From Coptis chinensis (taxonomy: Eukaryota > Streptophyta > Magnoliopsida > Ranunculales > Ranunculaceae), in NCBI GenBank assembly GCA_015680905.1, contig CM027381.1, positions 88,127,501 to 88,191,500 on the forward strand: 64,000 nucleotides of DNA. Direction: 5' to 3'. Every line of letters begins with the position of its first letter. Position 1 is the first letter of the stretch. A model generated the notes under the pieces. The model saw only the letters and a list, made by a program, of their open reading frames with translations, had not been told where the DNA came from and searched no databases. Made by a program: the position numbers and the translations under genes. Of this stretch, positions 1 through 11,919 are shown piece by piece.

Positions 1-705
1 CCCACTTTCAATAGACATCTTAAGGCAATCATACTTATCCAATGCCTCAAGATAATCATCCAACAGTACGTACACATCGCCACTCTCCACCATATCCACC
101 AAGTCATTGTATGCATTCTCAGCTCGTTCAGCAACAGAGGGCAGCCTCTTACACTCATCAACCCATTGCTGAACCTCCAACTTTGCGGAATCCAGAGCGG
201 ATTGCAACAGAGCCACTTTACCACCAAGTTGTTGCACCTGATCCCTCAGCCCTGCAACCTCCGTTCTCTCCACCTACTGTTCAACCACCAGTCTGCTTGC
301 TGAAATCCAGCTTCTTCTTGTAACGGTCGGAGATTGACGCCATATCCTTCAGCTTCTGATACATTGCCAGAACCTAACAAACAAGATAACAAATGTAGAC
401 ATTAGAAGGGATCAAAATCAACAAGACCAAAAAGGAGCAAGCTCAGAACGAAAGATTACTCACAAAGCACAACGACCGCTCTATCTCCACAAAGTTCACA
501 TCCAGACCCTTACCATCTAGCTTGCGCATATCCCCGGCAAGCACAATACTCCCCAACAACGCCCCACCAACCAAATGAGACTTGAAGCTACAGTCACCAT
601 TCACAACAAACTTTGGCAGCAAACTGTAGGGGTCCTCATACGTAACCAGTCTATCGAGGACATCACTGTCACTCTTCTTACTTGGGTCCGTACTTTCTGA
701 CCCAC
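1..705 (-). pseudogene. C-terminal part of outer element-type gene (coiled coil), cut off by window edge and by LTR element
   Basis: This is the downstream part of the minus-strand gene that begins at 18,929; the 15.4 kb element at 706 separates it from the rest. Two coding blocks are visible. The first, about 705-460, is a hydrophilic Ser/Asp stretch followed by a conserved-looking block (LPKFVVNGD, HLVGGALLGS). A probable intron lies about 459-375. The second block, about 374-1, reads as a long heptad-rich helix (VQQLGGKVALLQSALDSAK), typical of the coiled-coil tails of plant gag-like or transposon proteins. A stop and a frame change near 300 break the reading frame. The frame here also differs by one base from that of the part upstream of the insertion. 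The gene continues beyond base 1. Coding nature is well supported by codon-like structure; the exact family is inferred from the upstream part. Confidence 0.6.
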
Positions 706-1848
706 TGATAAACATAAAAAGAATAGTTGACTACGAAATGAACAATGAAACTCAAAACGCAAGAAAACTAAACTAAATTACGCGTTGCTATCAAACATTT
801 CTATACTCTCAATTCTATCGAAATAGAGTGGAGTAAAAAGTTCGTTCCACTCTCAGTTCCTTAGTATTGAAGTTTTCTACAATTGACTAGTAATCCCAAG
901 TTTAATGAGAGCAATGGTGGAGGTTTTATACTACGACGTGATTTCGAACGACAAGATACGAATAACGAAACGACATATATAAAGATGTGAACTTTACTAC
1001 TTTTAATTAACCAATACTTCAAATCCAATTAATGATTAAGAATTGAATAACAACAATTGAAATTAGATCTAATAAATTGAAATGACAAAAATTGAAATGA
1101 CAAGAATAACTATTTTATTTATCTAACTTAAATGAAGCACAATGATTCAAAGGATTAATCTAAAACAATGAAGTGAAACTAATTAATTTAACTAATTGAA
1201 TTCAAATAAAACTAGATCTAGAAGCTATTTTAATGGCTACTTTTTTACTCTAACCTATCTACCTCTCTAACTTAAGAGCTAAGTCTTATTTTATACAAAG
1301 GAGGAGACCAGATCCACAATTTCGTGCATGGCCTGAGGAGCCATGTTTTGGGCCGGAAAAATCGAGCCCAAAGCCCAATTTCTTCAGTCTGCAGAGCCCG
1401 TTTCAGCTGGCTTCAACTTCAGCAGATTTTTCGTCCACTTCTGCTCCTCTGATTTGGTCAAGGCTTAGACCATTGGAAAGCTCTTTCCGATCCGGTCGCT
1501 TTTGATGTAAGGTAGGCCCAATTCTGAGGTCTGAATCCAAAGATATGGTCTTCGGAAGTTTTGCCGACTTGTGCACTATTTCTGCCCGTGTTGACTTTTC
1601 AGCTTTTGAACGGGCTTTACAAAGGCTTTGTCTCCTTGAATCTTGGCCTTTATCACAGAACTTCATATCCCAACCAACCCTTGCTCCTTTATCTCGCCAA
1701 AGTGGCACATTTCTACGCACATAATTGACTTTACTGCCTGAAATACATAAAAACACGTAACCAGCATTAACTCTTATTTATTACTCACATAATTGGTCTA
1801 AAAGTATGATTATTGAATGGTTAAAACTACAGTTTTGGGCTCTTATCA
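706..1848 (-). repeat. 3' LTR of the 15.4 kb element
   Basis: This 1143-bp LTR matches 14964-16102 nearly base for base. It starts TGATAA (plus strand) directly after the target duplication CCCAC and ends CTTATCA at the polypurine tract. The inner end is AT-rich and the outer part holds runs that read identically in both copies. Confidence 0.92.
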
Positions 1849-1861
1849 AACCACCCCCAAA
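1849..1861 (-). other. Polypurine tract (PPT) of the 15.4 kb element
   Basis: On the minus strand the sequence TTTGGGGGTGGTT abuts the 3' LTR start TGATAAG. Upstream of it is GCTTGAGGACAAACAAA, a form often seen before the PPT in plant Athila/Tat and related gypsy elements. This placement fixes the orientation of the element. Confidence 0.8.
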
Positions 1862-3706
1862 CAGCATTTTGTTTGTCCTCAAGCAAATATGAGAAATTAG
1901 AATAAGTGACCAAAAATGGAGTTCTAAGTACTCTCGTTTTGCTGAGTGAGATTGCATTTACCATATGCAACAAGGCTTTAAACCACTAGAAATTCCCTAG
2001 TGGACAAGTTATAGCCTCGTGAGAGTTTTCCAGTGAAGGTACTCACAAACTTCATCTATACTACAACGACTAAGAAATAAAACTATTGTTTCCTTATTCA
2101 TGCTCTAAATTAACTATACATCTCACTAGCAATGAATATAGAATAATCAAGTCAAAACCTAAGCTAATATATGCATAATAATCAATCATCTACAATAAAC
2201 ATATATTCAATGAGTAATACTATGAAATGCAATAGCAGGTCCGTTTCTGAAACTCGGAATAGCGTCCTTAAGTAGGTCCTCACATAAATGTCAAGACAAA
2301 AACCACTATGATTTTTCCGCTCAAGTTTAATTTACTCCAAAGGTGTGCAGTGGGCACACTTTACCTTACAATCTCAATGACACACAAGGAAGCCGGAGTC
2401 GATCAAACACATCTGCCACTTACTATCACACTAACTTATTTCTAATTGAGCTAGATGTCTTTATTAGGTGTTACGGGGGTTAGGAGATGGTTTAAGAAGA
2501 AAGAAAATGGATATTCAAAAAGAACAAGTTTGAGATAATAGAGTCTTCGTATTATATAATTAGAGAAAACCTTGTTCCTTACTTTCGCTTATACACTTTG
2601 TTTCCATCCTTAGCCATATTTTTCTTTTTCTTTGGCTTTTTACTCCTTTGATTCTTTTTTTTTTTTTTTTTTTTTGAGTTCTAACTCTTATCTTCTTTTA
2701 TTTGTTTCTTTTCTTATTCCTTTTTTTTTTTTTTATTTGGATGGAAACTTTCTTTTCTGATTTGCAGCGACTGACAAATTCTTGATTTCAAAGGTCTTTC
2801 TCTTTTCTATTTTTCATCTCTATTCTCAGACTTATTCAAAGAACGGGTAGGCTAATTTTTTTTTTTTTTTTGTATTTGTTTTTGTAACAGGTTAAAGGAT
2901 TTGCGGTTTATGAAAGGCTAAGGAAAGGCTTAGAGAGGCAACTAGCGGAAAATAATTTCATAAGGGTTGAATTTCTGGCTATATCGATCCAAAGAGGGCC
3001 TAAATTCTCGCTTAGGATATGGTATAGTGATCAAGCAAGTGGACGTGTGATTTCTTTATCCGGATTTTACTTCTCCTTTATGTTATTTCTCAAATGTTTC
3101 ACTCATATAAGGCTTTAGGCTATATTCTCATAGGATTTGTAGAATAAGTACTCTGGCCTAGATTTCATAAACTTGCTGCTAACAATCATAGATACTCATG
3201 TAATATATTTATAGATAGATGCAAAGATTATTACCTACATATTAACCTAAGTTTCTAAAAACTATTCTAATGCAAAAGCTACGTTAGACTTCTAGATTAT
3301 TAAGAGCATAGAGAAGGAAAACAATACCAATATTCCTAAGTGTATAATATAAACTTTTTATTTTTATTTTTTTAATTTTTGATATTTTAACTAGAAAATA
3401 AGTGCATATTATACATATCTATACCCTAACAGATGTCTTAATTACACGTGTTTCTATACCCCCCCCCCCCCAAATAAGAAGCATGCTTTGTCCTCAAAGT
3501 ATTTAAAATAAAGAGGGTAGGGAAAATACCATTGAAGCGCGTGAACTTCAGGAACATCTGCAAAACAAAGTTATAACATACTAATATAGGAAATAAAAAC
3601 TGACGCAGCTCTATAGGAGTTCCACCCGCTATGGGGTTAATAAGAAATAAATTGCTTGGGACATAAGCAGACACTAACTAAAACTAAAACTTACCTACAC
3701 TCCCGC
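1862..3706. other. Non-coding 3' internal region of the LTR element with homopolymer tracts
   Basis: No supported coding region lies here. The stretch holds long T runs (about 2656-2674, 2721-2734, 2858-2871) and a run of 13 C at 3459-3471. Read on the minus strand, the C run becomes a G run preceded by a GAGGACAAAGCATGC stretch. This resembles a second, displaced polypurine-tract box (see findings). The remainder is AT-rich without visible repeats. Confidence 0.6.
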
Positions 3707-5349
3707 TTACTCGTCCTCTTTCTCATCATCCGCAAAGAGATGAGGTTCATTCGCGTCCTGCCACACCATGATAACTTGCCAAGCCCGTTGCCGTGTGTCA
3801 TCTACTTGTGCTAACCTGTCGAGTGTTACTATGTCTAATGGGGTGTAAGGAGCAACCAAGTGAGGTTGCACCTACCATCCCGGCCAAGTCATGACTCGAA
3901 AAGAGCGAACCACCCAATTAGTGGGTCTCATGACTTCGACCCTTTTCCAATCCGTGAACTGGGTACAAATTTTAGGTAGGCAACTGAGCATGATGCGGCA
4001 AACTAAAACAGACATAAGAAGATATGTATGCCTCATGCTTTGGGCTCTCTTAAGACTAGCCACTAATACTCGGGAAATGTCATATCGGTGACGCCCTTCA
4101 CCTATTCTGAAAGAAAAACGCCACCGGTCCGGTACTATTTGCAGAGGTAAACTGCCAATCTCCTAAAATATTCATCAGGATGAATAACATGGTGGTGCCT
4201 ACATTTAGGGACAGGCTACCAAGGGCTATGTTGTAACGCCCTTTGTAACGCCCGTATTTTTAAAATACATATTTATTTATTAATTAATTAATTTAATTAT
4301 TTATTTTCAAAATTTGCTGGATTGGACTCGGGACATGTGGGCCTGGTTTTTGGGCCGAGTCTGTGTTGGGCTTGGGTTTCAGACCCAAGTATATAAACAC
4401 ATTGTTATAGAGAATAGGGTTCATAGAGAATAAAATATATTAAAAAATGGAGGCGAGTTTGAAGTCGGTTTGCTCGAAATGGAAGCCGGCGACTTCGGAC
4501 TTCGGAGAAATTCGTAGGAGCTGTGAATACAGGTGAGTAGCTATTTTGCTATTTCACCAGATTTGTAGTTTTCATATGTCGGTATACTGTCTACTATTTC
4601 TGTTTTTATACTGTTCATTATCTTGTTTTATTCGACGTCGTGCATGTCGTATTTAATAAACTTTGTTAAATATCGAAATTTGATTGAACTGTTAAAGCTT
4701 TGGAAGCTTGAAACTTTGATGCATTAATGGCGGCCTTTGGAGAACTTCGCCAAGAAACTTTTTTGTGTGGACTGTCATTGTTGGTTGTTGTATTGTTTGA
4801 TGATGGGTTGTAGATTCGTGGGGAGGGGTTTGAGTGAGTGCTGGAGGTTTGGTCGTCGGTGATTGGATGAGCTGTTCAAGCTCTGAAGACGTCGTTAATG
4901 GCTGACGCTCAGTATGGAGAAAGTGCTGTCGTCTGTAGTGGTTTATATGGATTGTTGATAATGGGTTGAAGTTGGGTTGGGTGGTGCGTGATGTCAGGGC
5001 AGTGAAGCGTTGAGGGGAGGCGTTAATGGCGCATCGCCATTCGCGGATAATCTTGGGACTTGGGTTCTTATGCATTTTTAAAATCGTTTGAACTGTTTTG
5101 TTTGTTTTGGTGGGTGGTTGATGTATGTTGGTATGTTGGAATGTGGATGGGGGCTGTTGAATGGTGGTGGAAGCCATTAATGGCGGCGGTAAGGTTTTTA
5201 GATCTAGATTTGATGAAGTTAGGATTGAATGATTTGAGGAATGTGTGTTTGTTAAAGTTGTAGGGATTGTTATGGGGAGTGAAACCGTGTGGTCAAAGTG
5301 GGTGGTCGATTTTGGTGGCTGTTGGTGGTGAGAAGATGATGAACAGTAA

Positions 5350-5640
5350 ATTTCGGGTTTGGGCTTTGGGCCGATTTAGATGGTTGGGCTTTGGGTTGGT
5401 TTGATTGGGCCGAAATCTTTTAGTTTTGTTTGGGCCCGATTTTAATTAAGTTTTGGGACCAGTTTTAGTGTTAGTCTATGGGCCGGTTTCATTTGTTGTT
5501 GGGCCCGATTCTATTTTGTTTTGATTGGGCCGGTTTCAGTTCAAATTTTCGGGCCGAACTCAGTTATGTTTTGGGCCTGTTCAGTATAAGTTTTTGGGCC
5601 TGTTTCTAATATTGTTTGGGGCCAATCCATTGGACTTAAA
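5350..5640. repeat. Array of TGGGCC-type motifs inside the solo LTR
   Basis: About ten copies of TTGGGCC or close variants (GGGCCG, GGGCCC, GGGCCTG) recur every 25-50 bp, spaced by T-rich sequence. The array looks like decayed tandem duplication of a unit near 45 bp. TGGGCC/T is also the plant promoter motif called Site II. Confidence 0.6.
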
Positions 5641-5810
5641 ATAGATCTATTTGGGTCTTTTAATGTTTAGACTTTCGGGTTCTAAGGTTTGGGCTCGGCC
5701 AGTTGGGTCCGAACCATTACCTTCGTCATGAGCCCATGAGCCATGCACCATTGACCTTAGCCATGAACCATGGCTATGACTCTGAACCTGTCGAACATGG
5801 AAACGACAGT

Positions 5811-5920
5811 TTGACTTTGACAATGACGTGTTGACTTTGACTTTGACTTTGACCATGCCAGTTTGACTTTGACTTTGACCGTTGACCTTTGACTTTGACC
5901 GTTGACTGTGGAATATTGAC
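5811..5920 (+). promoter_or_regulatory. Dense array of TTGAC (W-box core) motifs in the solo LTR
   Basis: Fourteen TTGAC cores occur in 110 bases on the plus strand, most within TTTGACTTTGAC hexamer repeats, and many fit the W-box form TTGACC/T. W-boxes are the known binding sites of WRKY factors. Whether this array is functional or only a simple repeat cannot be told from sequence. Confidence 0.6.
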
Positions 5921-6630
5921 TTTTTCCCGTTTTTCACATATTTAAGAATATGGACAAATATAATAATAAAATATTGTCGAACATTATATAACGTTGTTTG
6001 TCATTATCTAATTATGATTTGACGTGAGTAGTATGTAAAACATATATATATTGGGCTTTGATTGTGGACTGTGGACTGTTTAATTGTGCTACGTTTTATG
6101 TTGTATATTGTATAGACAAATCCAATGCTAAAATGCTGTGGAAGCTTGTATAAATTGGTTAGTCCTTATCTAAGAAAGATTTGACATTGATGTTGTGTAT
6201 TTTTGACACGTGCTGAGATAGAAACTGTATGAGATATATTATTCCTAAAACGCTATAAAAATATATGCGATACGTTTGAAGCAATTGTGATATCATATGA
6301 TATATTGGGATGTATATATTAAATGCAATAGTTTTGGAGAAATAAATGTATCACCGCTCCATTATTATATATGTGAGATGCTACTATGAGGTAGTATAGT
6401 ATTGATGAATATTTTCCCACGGGAGTGTGGTGAAGTGTACTAATATATTGACACGTGAAAGAATGAAAGTGGTTATGTGAAATAATTGAGATATGTCTAA
6501 ATATTGTGGCTTAGTGCAATAAGGTAATTGACGTACACGTGATATAGTGGAATTTTATTATGAGTCATTAATGTATGACACTTGAATAAATTACGTAACG
6601 AAAATCCTATAACCTAGCTACCACAACTCA

Positions 6631-6795
6631 TGTGATTGGCCCTTCTGGCGTTTCGATTAATCCAATGGCCTTCGGCGTAAGTAATGTGATTGGCCCTTCC
6701 GGGCGTTTGAGTTAATCCGAATGGCCTTCGGGCGTAAGTAATGTGATTGGCCCTCCCGGCGTTTGATAAAAGCTCGATAAGCCTCTCCGGGGCGA
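6631..6795 (+). repeat. Three tandem copies of a 54-57 bp unit in the solo LTR
   Basis: Units start at 6631, 6685 and 6742, each opening TGTGATTGGCCC, followed by a CGTTT(G/C) stretch and, in the first two, a GGCCTTCGG(G)CGTAAGTAA tail. The third copy diverges after its first half. Confidence 0.8.
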
Positions 6796-7159
6796 AATTT
6801 AATAGTGGCTTGATTATTCCGTTAAGCAAAAATAGAACGATGACGCTATGATATTTTATGCCGAATAGTGGCATTACTTACATAATTGCTTCCGTGTGAG
6901 GATTTACGGTGTCGCGCATCCCGCCGAGGTGGTTACGCACGGAGTGGTTCATTATGTAAGGGAGGCATGTGGATGTACATGTTCGGCGTTGGGTAGCGAT
7001 TGTGGTAGCCGAGAAAACTAGGTAAGACATAGATACGACGTGATTTTAGGGACACACAAAGAAAGTCTAAATTAATATAATTATGGTAATATGTTGGTAA
7101 ATGATATATCTTTAGATAGATGATTGTATATGATTTGGCTGGTTAGTATTTTAGTTAAA

Positions 7160-7335
7160 ACCTAAGGCGCCTCGTGGAGGAACTAAATGTCTTTTTATTA
7201 TGCGTATGGTATGTTGTATTAGTTGTTGGAAGTTAAGGCGCCTCAGTGGAGGAACTACCTACCTTATTTATTGTACTTAAGGATGTTATATTAGTCGTTG
7301 AAAGTTAAGGCGCCTCGGTAGATGAACTAACTGCC
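7160..7335 (+). repeat. Three tandem copies of a 71-72 bp unit with GGCGCC palindrome
   Basis: The core AAGGCGCCTC followed by a GGAGGAACTA-like box occurs at 7164, 7235 and 7307. The spacers share TTGTATTAG(T)TGTTGGAAGTT-like sequence. This is an internal LTR satellite. Confidence 0.75.
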
Positions 7336-8251
7336 GTGTATATTGTGTATATATAGGTATAATTATATGTTGTATTTTAGAGCTACTCACACCAGCATTT
7401 TTATAATGCTGACCCGATTTGCATGTTTGCTTATCGGGTGTGTTCATTAAATGAACCCAGTTGATAAGTCTTGACAGGTTTAGTGTGGAAGAAGATTGGT
7501 TGGTGCTCGTGGTTTGCGTTAGCGTCGCATTTCAAGATAGGTTTTGTTTTCCTTTGAGGTGATATAGATTTTCAGTCTAGACAATGTTTTTGTATTTTCA
7601 TTTGTAAATTTTTATAATGAAGAGGACACTTGTTTAAGTTTAAAAGTTTTTATTGGTTTTTAATTATCCGCATATTTAAACTGTTTATGGGTTTTTGGAA
7701 GTTGAGAGTGCGTCACACCTCGGAGATCGAAGAGTCGGGAACAAATAATGTTTTTTCCGAATTCTGTCGAAATTCGGGGTGTGACACCCTTGGTCCATTA
7801 TACAAAATACCCCTCTCCCGTAATACTCATGGAAATATGTATAGTCATAGAGGTAGGCATTATCGGTCATATATCCCCACGTGTGAATAGGATCAGGTAT
7901 TGGTATTCCTGAAACTAACGCTACGACAAACTTATTGAATTCTAGTGGCGTTCCATCTACTATGACAGAGAATTCTTGTTCTCCGTCTTGGTTACAATAG
8001 AACTTAACATTATTGTAAAAAAATTCAGTAAGCTTAGGTGAATACGAGTCAGCGTCACTTACCAGTAGATGCCTCCAGCCTAACTGCAAGATCCTTTCGC
8101 GGAACCAATGTCCATAAGACTCGCTTCCCAACAAGTGTTCGAAGGATTGCTTCGGTATCACTATAGGAGGAGTCATCACAAAACTACTTTCTAGAATAGC
8201 TGCTACTATCCTGGAACAACCCTCGGAAAACTGGAAATTTTTTGTGCCCAC

Positions 8252-8973
8252 AGTGGTCGGCAGCGCTTCGCGCTATGCTATGCAGGATGGGATGGCGCAG
8301 TTGCGCTCGATGAATTTCAAGTTCCAGCACTTGGCGTGGTGGCTCGGGTTTTTGGGCTAGGCTAGTCGTCAGCTCGGGGTAGAATTTCTCTGACAGTGCT
8401 TAGGGTGCAGGTGCACTCGGGGAGCTGATAGGCCGAAGTGCGAAGGAAAAATAAGGTAAAGGGGGAGTGAAACGTGAGAGATGAATATGAGATGTATTTG
8501 GGGTTGTGAGTGTAGAATTAATGCAGTTTTTATGGGTTTTAAATTGCTAAAACGAATCGGGAAGTTGCCAAAAAGCTTTAAGGCAATTGCCGGAAATAAT
8601 AAAATTTCCAAAACCAAAAACGGAAACAACTCATATTCTTTATTCTAAAACAACCCTAATATCTTTTAAGCTGAATTTATGATAGAATCTGCCTAACTCA
8701 TCGAGATTTCATCCTATCACAATACCTATTCATGGCCATGCTCATATCGACAATATTCTCAACCCTCACTCCAAAACAACTTCTAAAATGGATGATCAAA
8801 TAGCGAATTATGCTCGGCTAAATAATACCACCCCCAAACAAATCGGGAAGGTGGGATTAATGATAAAAACAATGCATAATTAAAAAAAAAAAACTTATAT
8901 TAAAATTGAATTCAAACAACAGAACACAACCAAATTCAAATTTGATTACTGAACTAATATTTTTACATTCGAA
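8252..8973. other. Non-coding spacer between the two accessory ORFs
   Basis: No credible coding region is seen. A PPT-like box lies at 8827-8840 (TGTTTGGGGGTGGT on the minus strand). A short GC-rich part lies at 8255-8420, and the rest is AT-rich. Confidence 0.5.
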
Positions 8974-10101
8974 CTAAATAAAAATAAATACAATAAAACA
9001 AATCAACTCATCAATCCCTAAACAACGCACTACTGGTAATGGAATCCGCATGAGAAGGAGATGGCTCTTAGGCTTCCGAAGGGCCAGAGCCATCCGCCCT
9101 CCGCGGCGGCGGCGCTTCGTGCCTAACCGTGATCGCTCCTCGGAAGAACCCCCATGGGGTGGAAAGCGTGCAATCATGTCGTCTCGGAACTGGCTCTGAG
9201 CTTCCATCTCAGCCCTCATCTGTTCCCACTGCTCATCCTCGCGCAGGGCACGAGTCTCAAAGTTATGATGCATGGCAACCTGCCGAGTCCGGAGGTCTTC
9301 GCAAATAGTATTTAGGGAACGCATGCCACGATGAATCACAGTCATGCATTCTGCGTCCGTCCTACACCGCTCCAAGGCATCGGCATCAAAACATGTCGTG
9401 TCATCCTCATCCTCCGAGTCGGTCTCGTTAGCTACCCTCTCTTCAGGCAACCTCCAAACTCGTTGGATACACTCCGTATAATTATGAGGATTTCGGTGTT
9501 CTTTTAGGCAAATCCTATCAAACCTCGGAGTTACTCTCAGGGTCATCATGATTTTCGTAATCAAAACAGGGAGAGGTGCAATACTCTTCCCCACTCCCCT
9601 AATCATGTTTCTCAAAAACTCCACAATACAAAACTCATACTTCGCTCTTTGGAGTATCCATAGCACGGAAGGCAATTCAGACCTATGTCGTGACTTTCTC
9701 CTTCCCTATTACATTCCTACCAATCCACTGAGCAACAGCCAGCTGGTTGGTTCTGAGAGACGCTTGGCGAACACAATGCGAGCTCGCATTGTAGTTCCCT
9801 TCAGAAACAGTTGCGTTCATCAAAGGTTCTACAGTAGTAAACTGGGAATCCTGTAATGTGGGATCGAGATGGTGTCGAGGCAGAATGCCTAAAATCTCAG
9901 CCAACAACCCAGTAGTAATCTCTCTCCTCCTCCCAGCCACCTTAACGAAAATTCTATTCCCATCCAACTCCCACGTCCTGTAAAACTCTCGGACCAAATC
10001 TTCGTGGTAAAAATCATCTGTCGAGTACCACAACCCACTCCAGTCTCGCCTAACCATCTCGTCACCGTAAAACGGCGTGAATTAATCGGCAGTAAATGCA
10101 T
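8974..10101 (-). pseudogene. Accessory ORF 1 of the LTR element (putative plant transposon-type protein), frameshifted
   Basis: Two overlapping frames, about 10057-9683 and 9675-8974, form one protein broken by a frameshift near 9680. The N-terminal part has an REFYRTWELDG block, then VKVAGRRREITTGLLAEILG, then a conserved-looking region with QLAVAQWIG. This matches the general pattern of the plant-specific putative transposon protein found beside gag-pol in Athila-like elements (from memory, not searched). The C-terminal part has a charged helix rich in Glu/Arg/Met, probably coiled coil, then an Arg-rich basic tail (RRRRGGR) that could act as a nuclear or nucleic-acid binding signal. No enzymatic motif is visible. 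It lies in the same orientation as gag and precedes accessory ORF 2. Confidence 0.6.
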
Positions 10102-11919
10102 GCTCCGGCAATATGCGACGTCTTTGAGACATTGGAGTTTTGATAAGTGTGTTGGTTGGAATAAGGTAGGGAGGCGTGTTATAAAACACTCTAACTAAAA
10201 AATAATGGCAGGAGGCGCGGTGGTGGTGGTGGCAGTTCGAAAATTTTGAAATTCAGGTGGTTTTTGGTTGTTGAAATCGGTGGAGGTGGTGGTGGGTGTA
10301 GGTAGGAGGAGATTTGGGGTGGGTTTAAACTTGGGGCGTGGTTGTGTTTAGGTTTTATTTTTATTTTAGGTTTGAAGCTTTGTAAAAAAAAAAATTGTTA
10401 ATGGCGTTTTGGAAGAAGAGGAGGAAGAAGGACGCAATGCGTTCTTGGGTTCACTGTGGGCTTGACCCAAGCCCAATTCGAAACCCATAAAAAATTCGTT
10501 TTTTAGCGCAAATTCAAACTAAAATTGTCGTTTCGTTACCGGTCCGATTTTTGCGAATGAGATATGGGAATGATCAGGAGAGAATTTCCAATCTAATGAT
10601 CCATAAAACACTCTATTCCGACCATGGGTGACATATAAGAACATGGAAAATATCTCAAAATGCGTGCATGACATAAGTTATGCGCACGAATGAAATCTAA
10701 CTTAATAGAAAATGTTAATCCGAATTGTAATACGATTAACGGTCTAAACAACACAACTGGAAAGTTAACCAATCCAGGACGGAAACGAACACCCCACCCC
10801 CAAACAAATTTTAGACATAGAGTTGAGAAAATTTGTTTTTTAAAAGTGGGTCTTTTAAAGTCAGATTCCCGAGACTTCTTAACTTACTATGTTTGTGATT
10901 TTAACAAGTTTTTATTTTTTATGAATAAAATTTTAATATAAGAAAAACAAGAAAGCATTAAAAGCATAATTCACACCATAGAAGGACATGACTCGAAACC
11001 TGAGAAAACATGCAAGAGTGGAAAACATGAATTATGTTAACCATGGACTTAGGATCCGGTACTTACAGCTATACACTCCATAGGGAGGGCCCGGTTACCT
11101 TAAAGGTGTACTTACCAATATATGGAAATGAAATGAAGCACACCAAGCAACAAAATGAGTCGTTTATAGTCAGATACTCAAGACTTGAACAAATAACTGG
11201 ATATATATTCTGCAGGTTCCATATATCAACAACCTAAAGAGTTGTAGGTCTTTCCATAAATAAATAACATGGAATGCATTCCCAAACAGAATTAAGCACC
11301 AAGATTTCCTACGTCGCAACCTAGTGGAATGAAAGCGAAGTCTGATAGACCTCGAACATAACCGAGCATGCACCTTCTTTTTCATCTCTGAACGAGGGGT
11401 TGTCCAAGTGAATGAGTGTGAAACAATGGATGGTTGTGGATGATATGGTGGATAAGGATAAGTATTAGAAGAAAATAATGGAAAGAATGAAAATGTTGGT
11501 TTAGCACAACCCTCATTCATGGTGTGGGTAGGAAGTGTCTCAATCCTGAAAATGAAGGTGTCTAGTGCCATTTCCTTGGTAATTATTTTCATATTATGAG
11601 GATTTAGAAAACCATTAAGCACAGAAGAAGCAAGAGGGTCAAGTGCAAACCCTAGGTTCCGTTGAAAAGGTGTAAGATGGGGTACATTGATGGAAGGTGA
11701 ATAATGTGAGGTGGGTGAATGGTTATCAATAAGAGGGGACTCTCGAGGTGGCGAAGAAGAGTTGCAAAAGAGTTGAAGGAAATCTTCCTCAATTTCCTCA
11801 ACGTCCACGGAGTCCTTATTAAAGTTGGAACTTCCAAAGGAAAGGAATTTGTGCATCTGATTATTTGGAAACTTGTTTTTAAAATAATCATGAGCTAAAC
11901 TCTCGATCATGCTAACCTC
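10102..11919. other. Spacer where reverse transcriptase and integrase would be expected
   Basis: In an autonomous element of this family the polymerase domains follow the protease. Here the stretch shows only short frames. The longest, minus 11910-11170, is Ser/Pro/His-rich with no polymerase motif such as YxDD or an integrase HHCC/DDE pattern. A PPT-like box is at 10793-10806. A GGTGGTGGT run is at about 10219-10231. Confidence 0.6.

Larger units (their letters stand above)
4244..7786 (+). mobile_element. 3.5 kb solo LTR of a gypsy-type retrotransposon
   Basis: The element begins TGTAACGCCC and ends GGGGTGTGACA, a terminal inverted pattern common in long plant gypsy LTRs. A perfect 5-bp target duplication CCCTT lies at 4239-4243 and 7787-7791. 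No internal domain or second LTR is present, so it is a solo LTR left by recombination between two LTRs. A TATATAAA box at 4390-4397 suggests plus-strand transcription, but orientation is tentative. ORFs inside it are short and unconvincing. The LTR is rich in short tandem arrays, listed separately. Confidence 0.88.
3707..8251 (-). pseudogene. Accessory ORF 2 of the LTR element, split by a solo LTR
   Basis: The upstream piece runs from about 8251 to 7787 and the downstream piece from 4243 to 3707. The 3.5 kb solo LTR (4244-7786) lies between them. When the LTR and one CCCTT copy are ignored, the reading frame is continuous over the junction, so the insertion hit an open ORF. The protein has hydrophobic and aromatic blocks (FVVALVSGIPIPDPI, TDWKRVEVMRPTNW) and an acidic C-terminus (DDEKEDE). 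The layout resembles the plant-specific accessory proteins of Athila-like elements, often annotated as putative plant transposon protein. That assignment is inferred; no catalytic motif is seen. In-frame stops occur in the downstream piece (near 4092 and 3872). The first in-frame codon of the long frame at 8251 is GTG, so the true start is uncertain. Confidence 0.6.
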
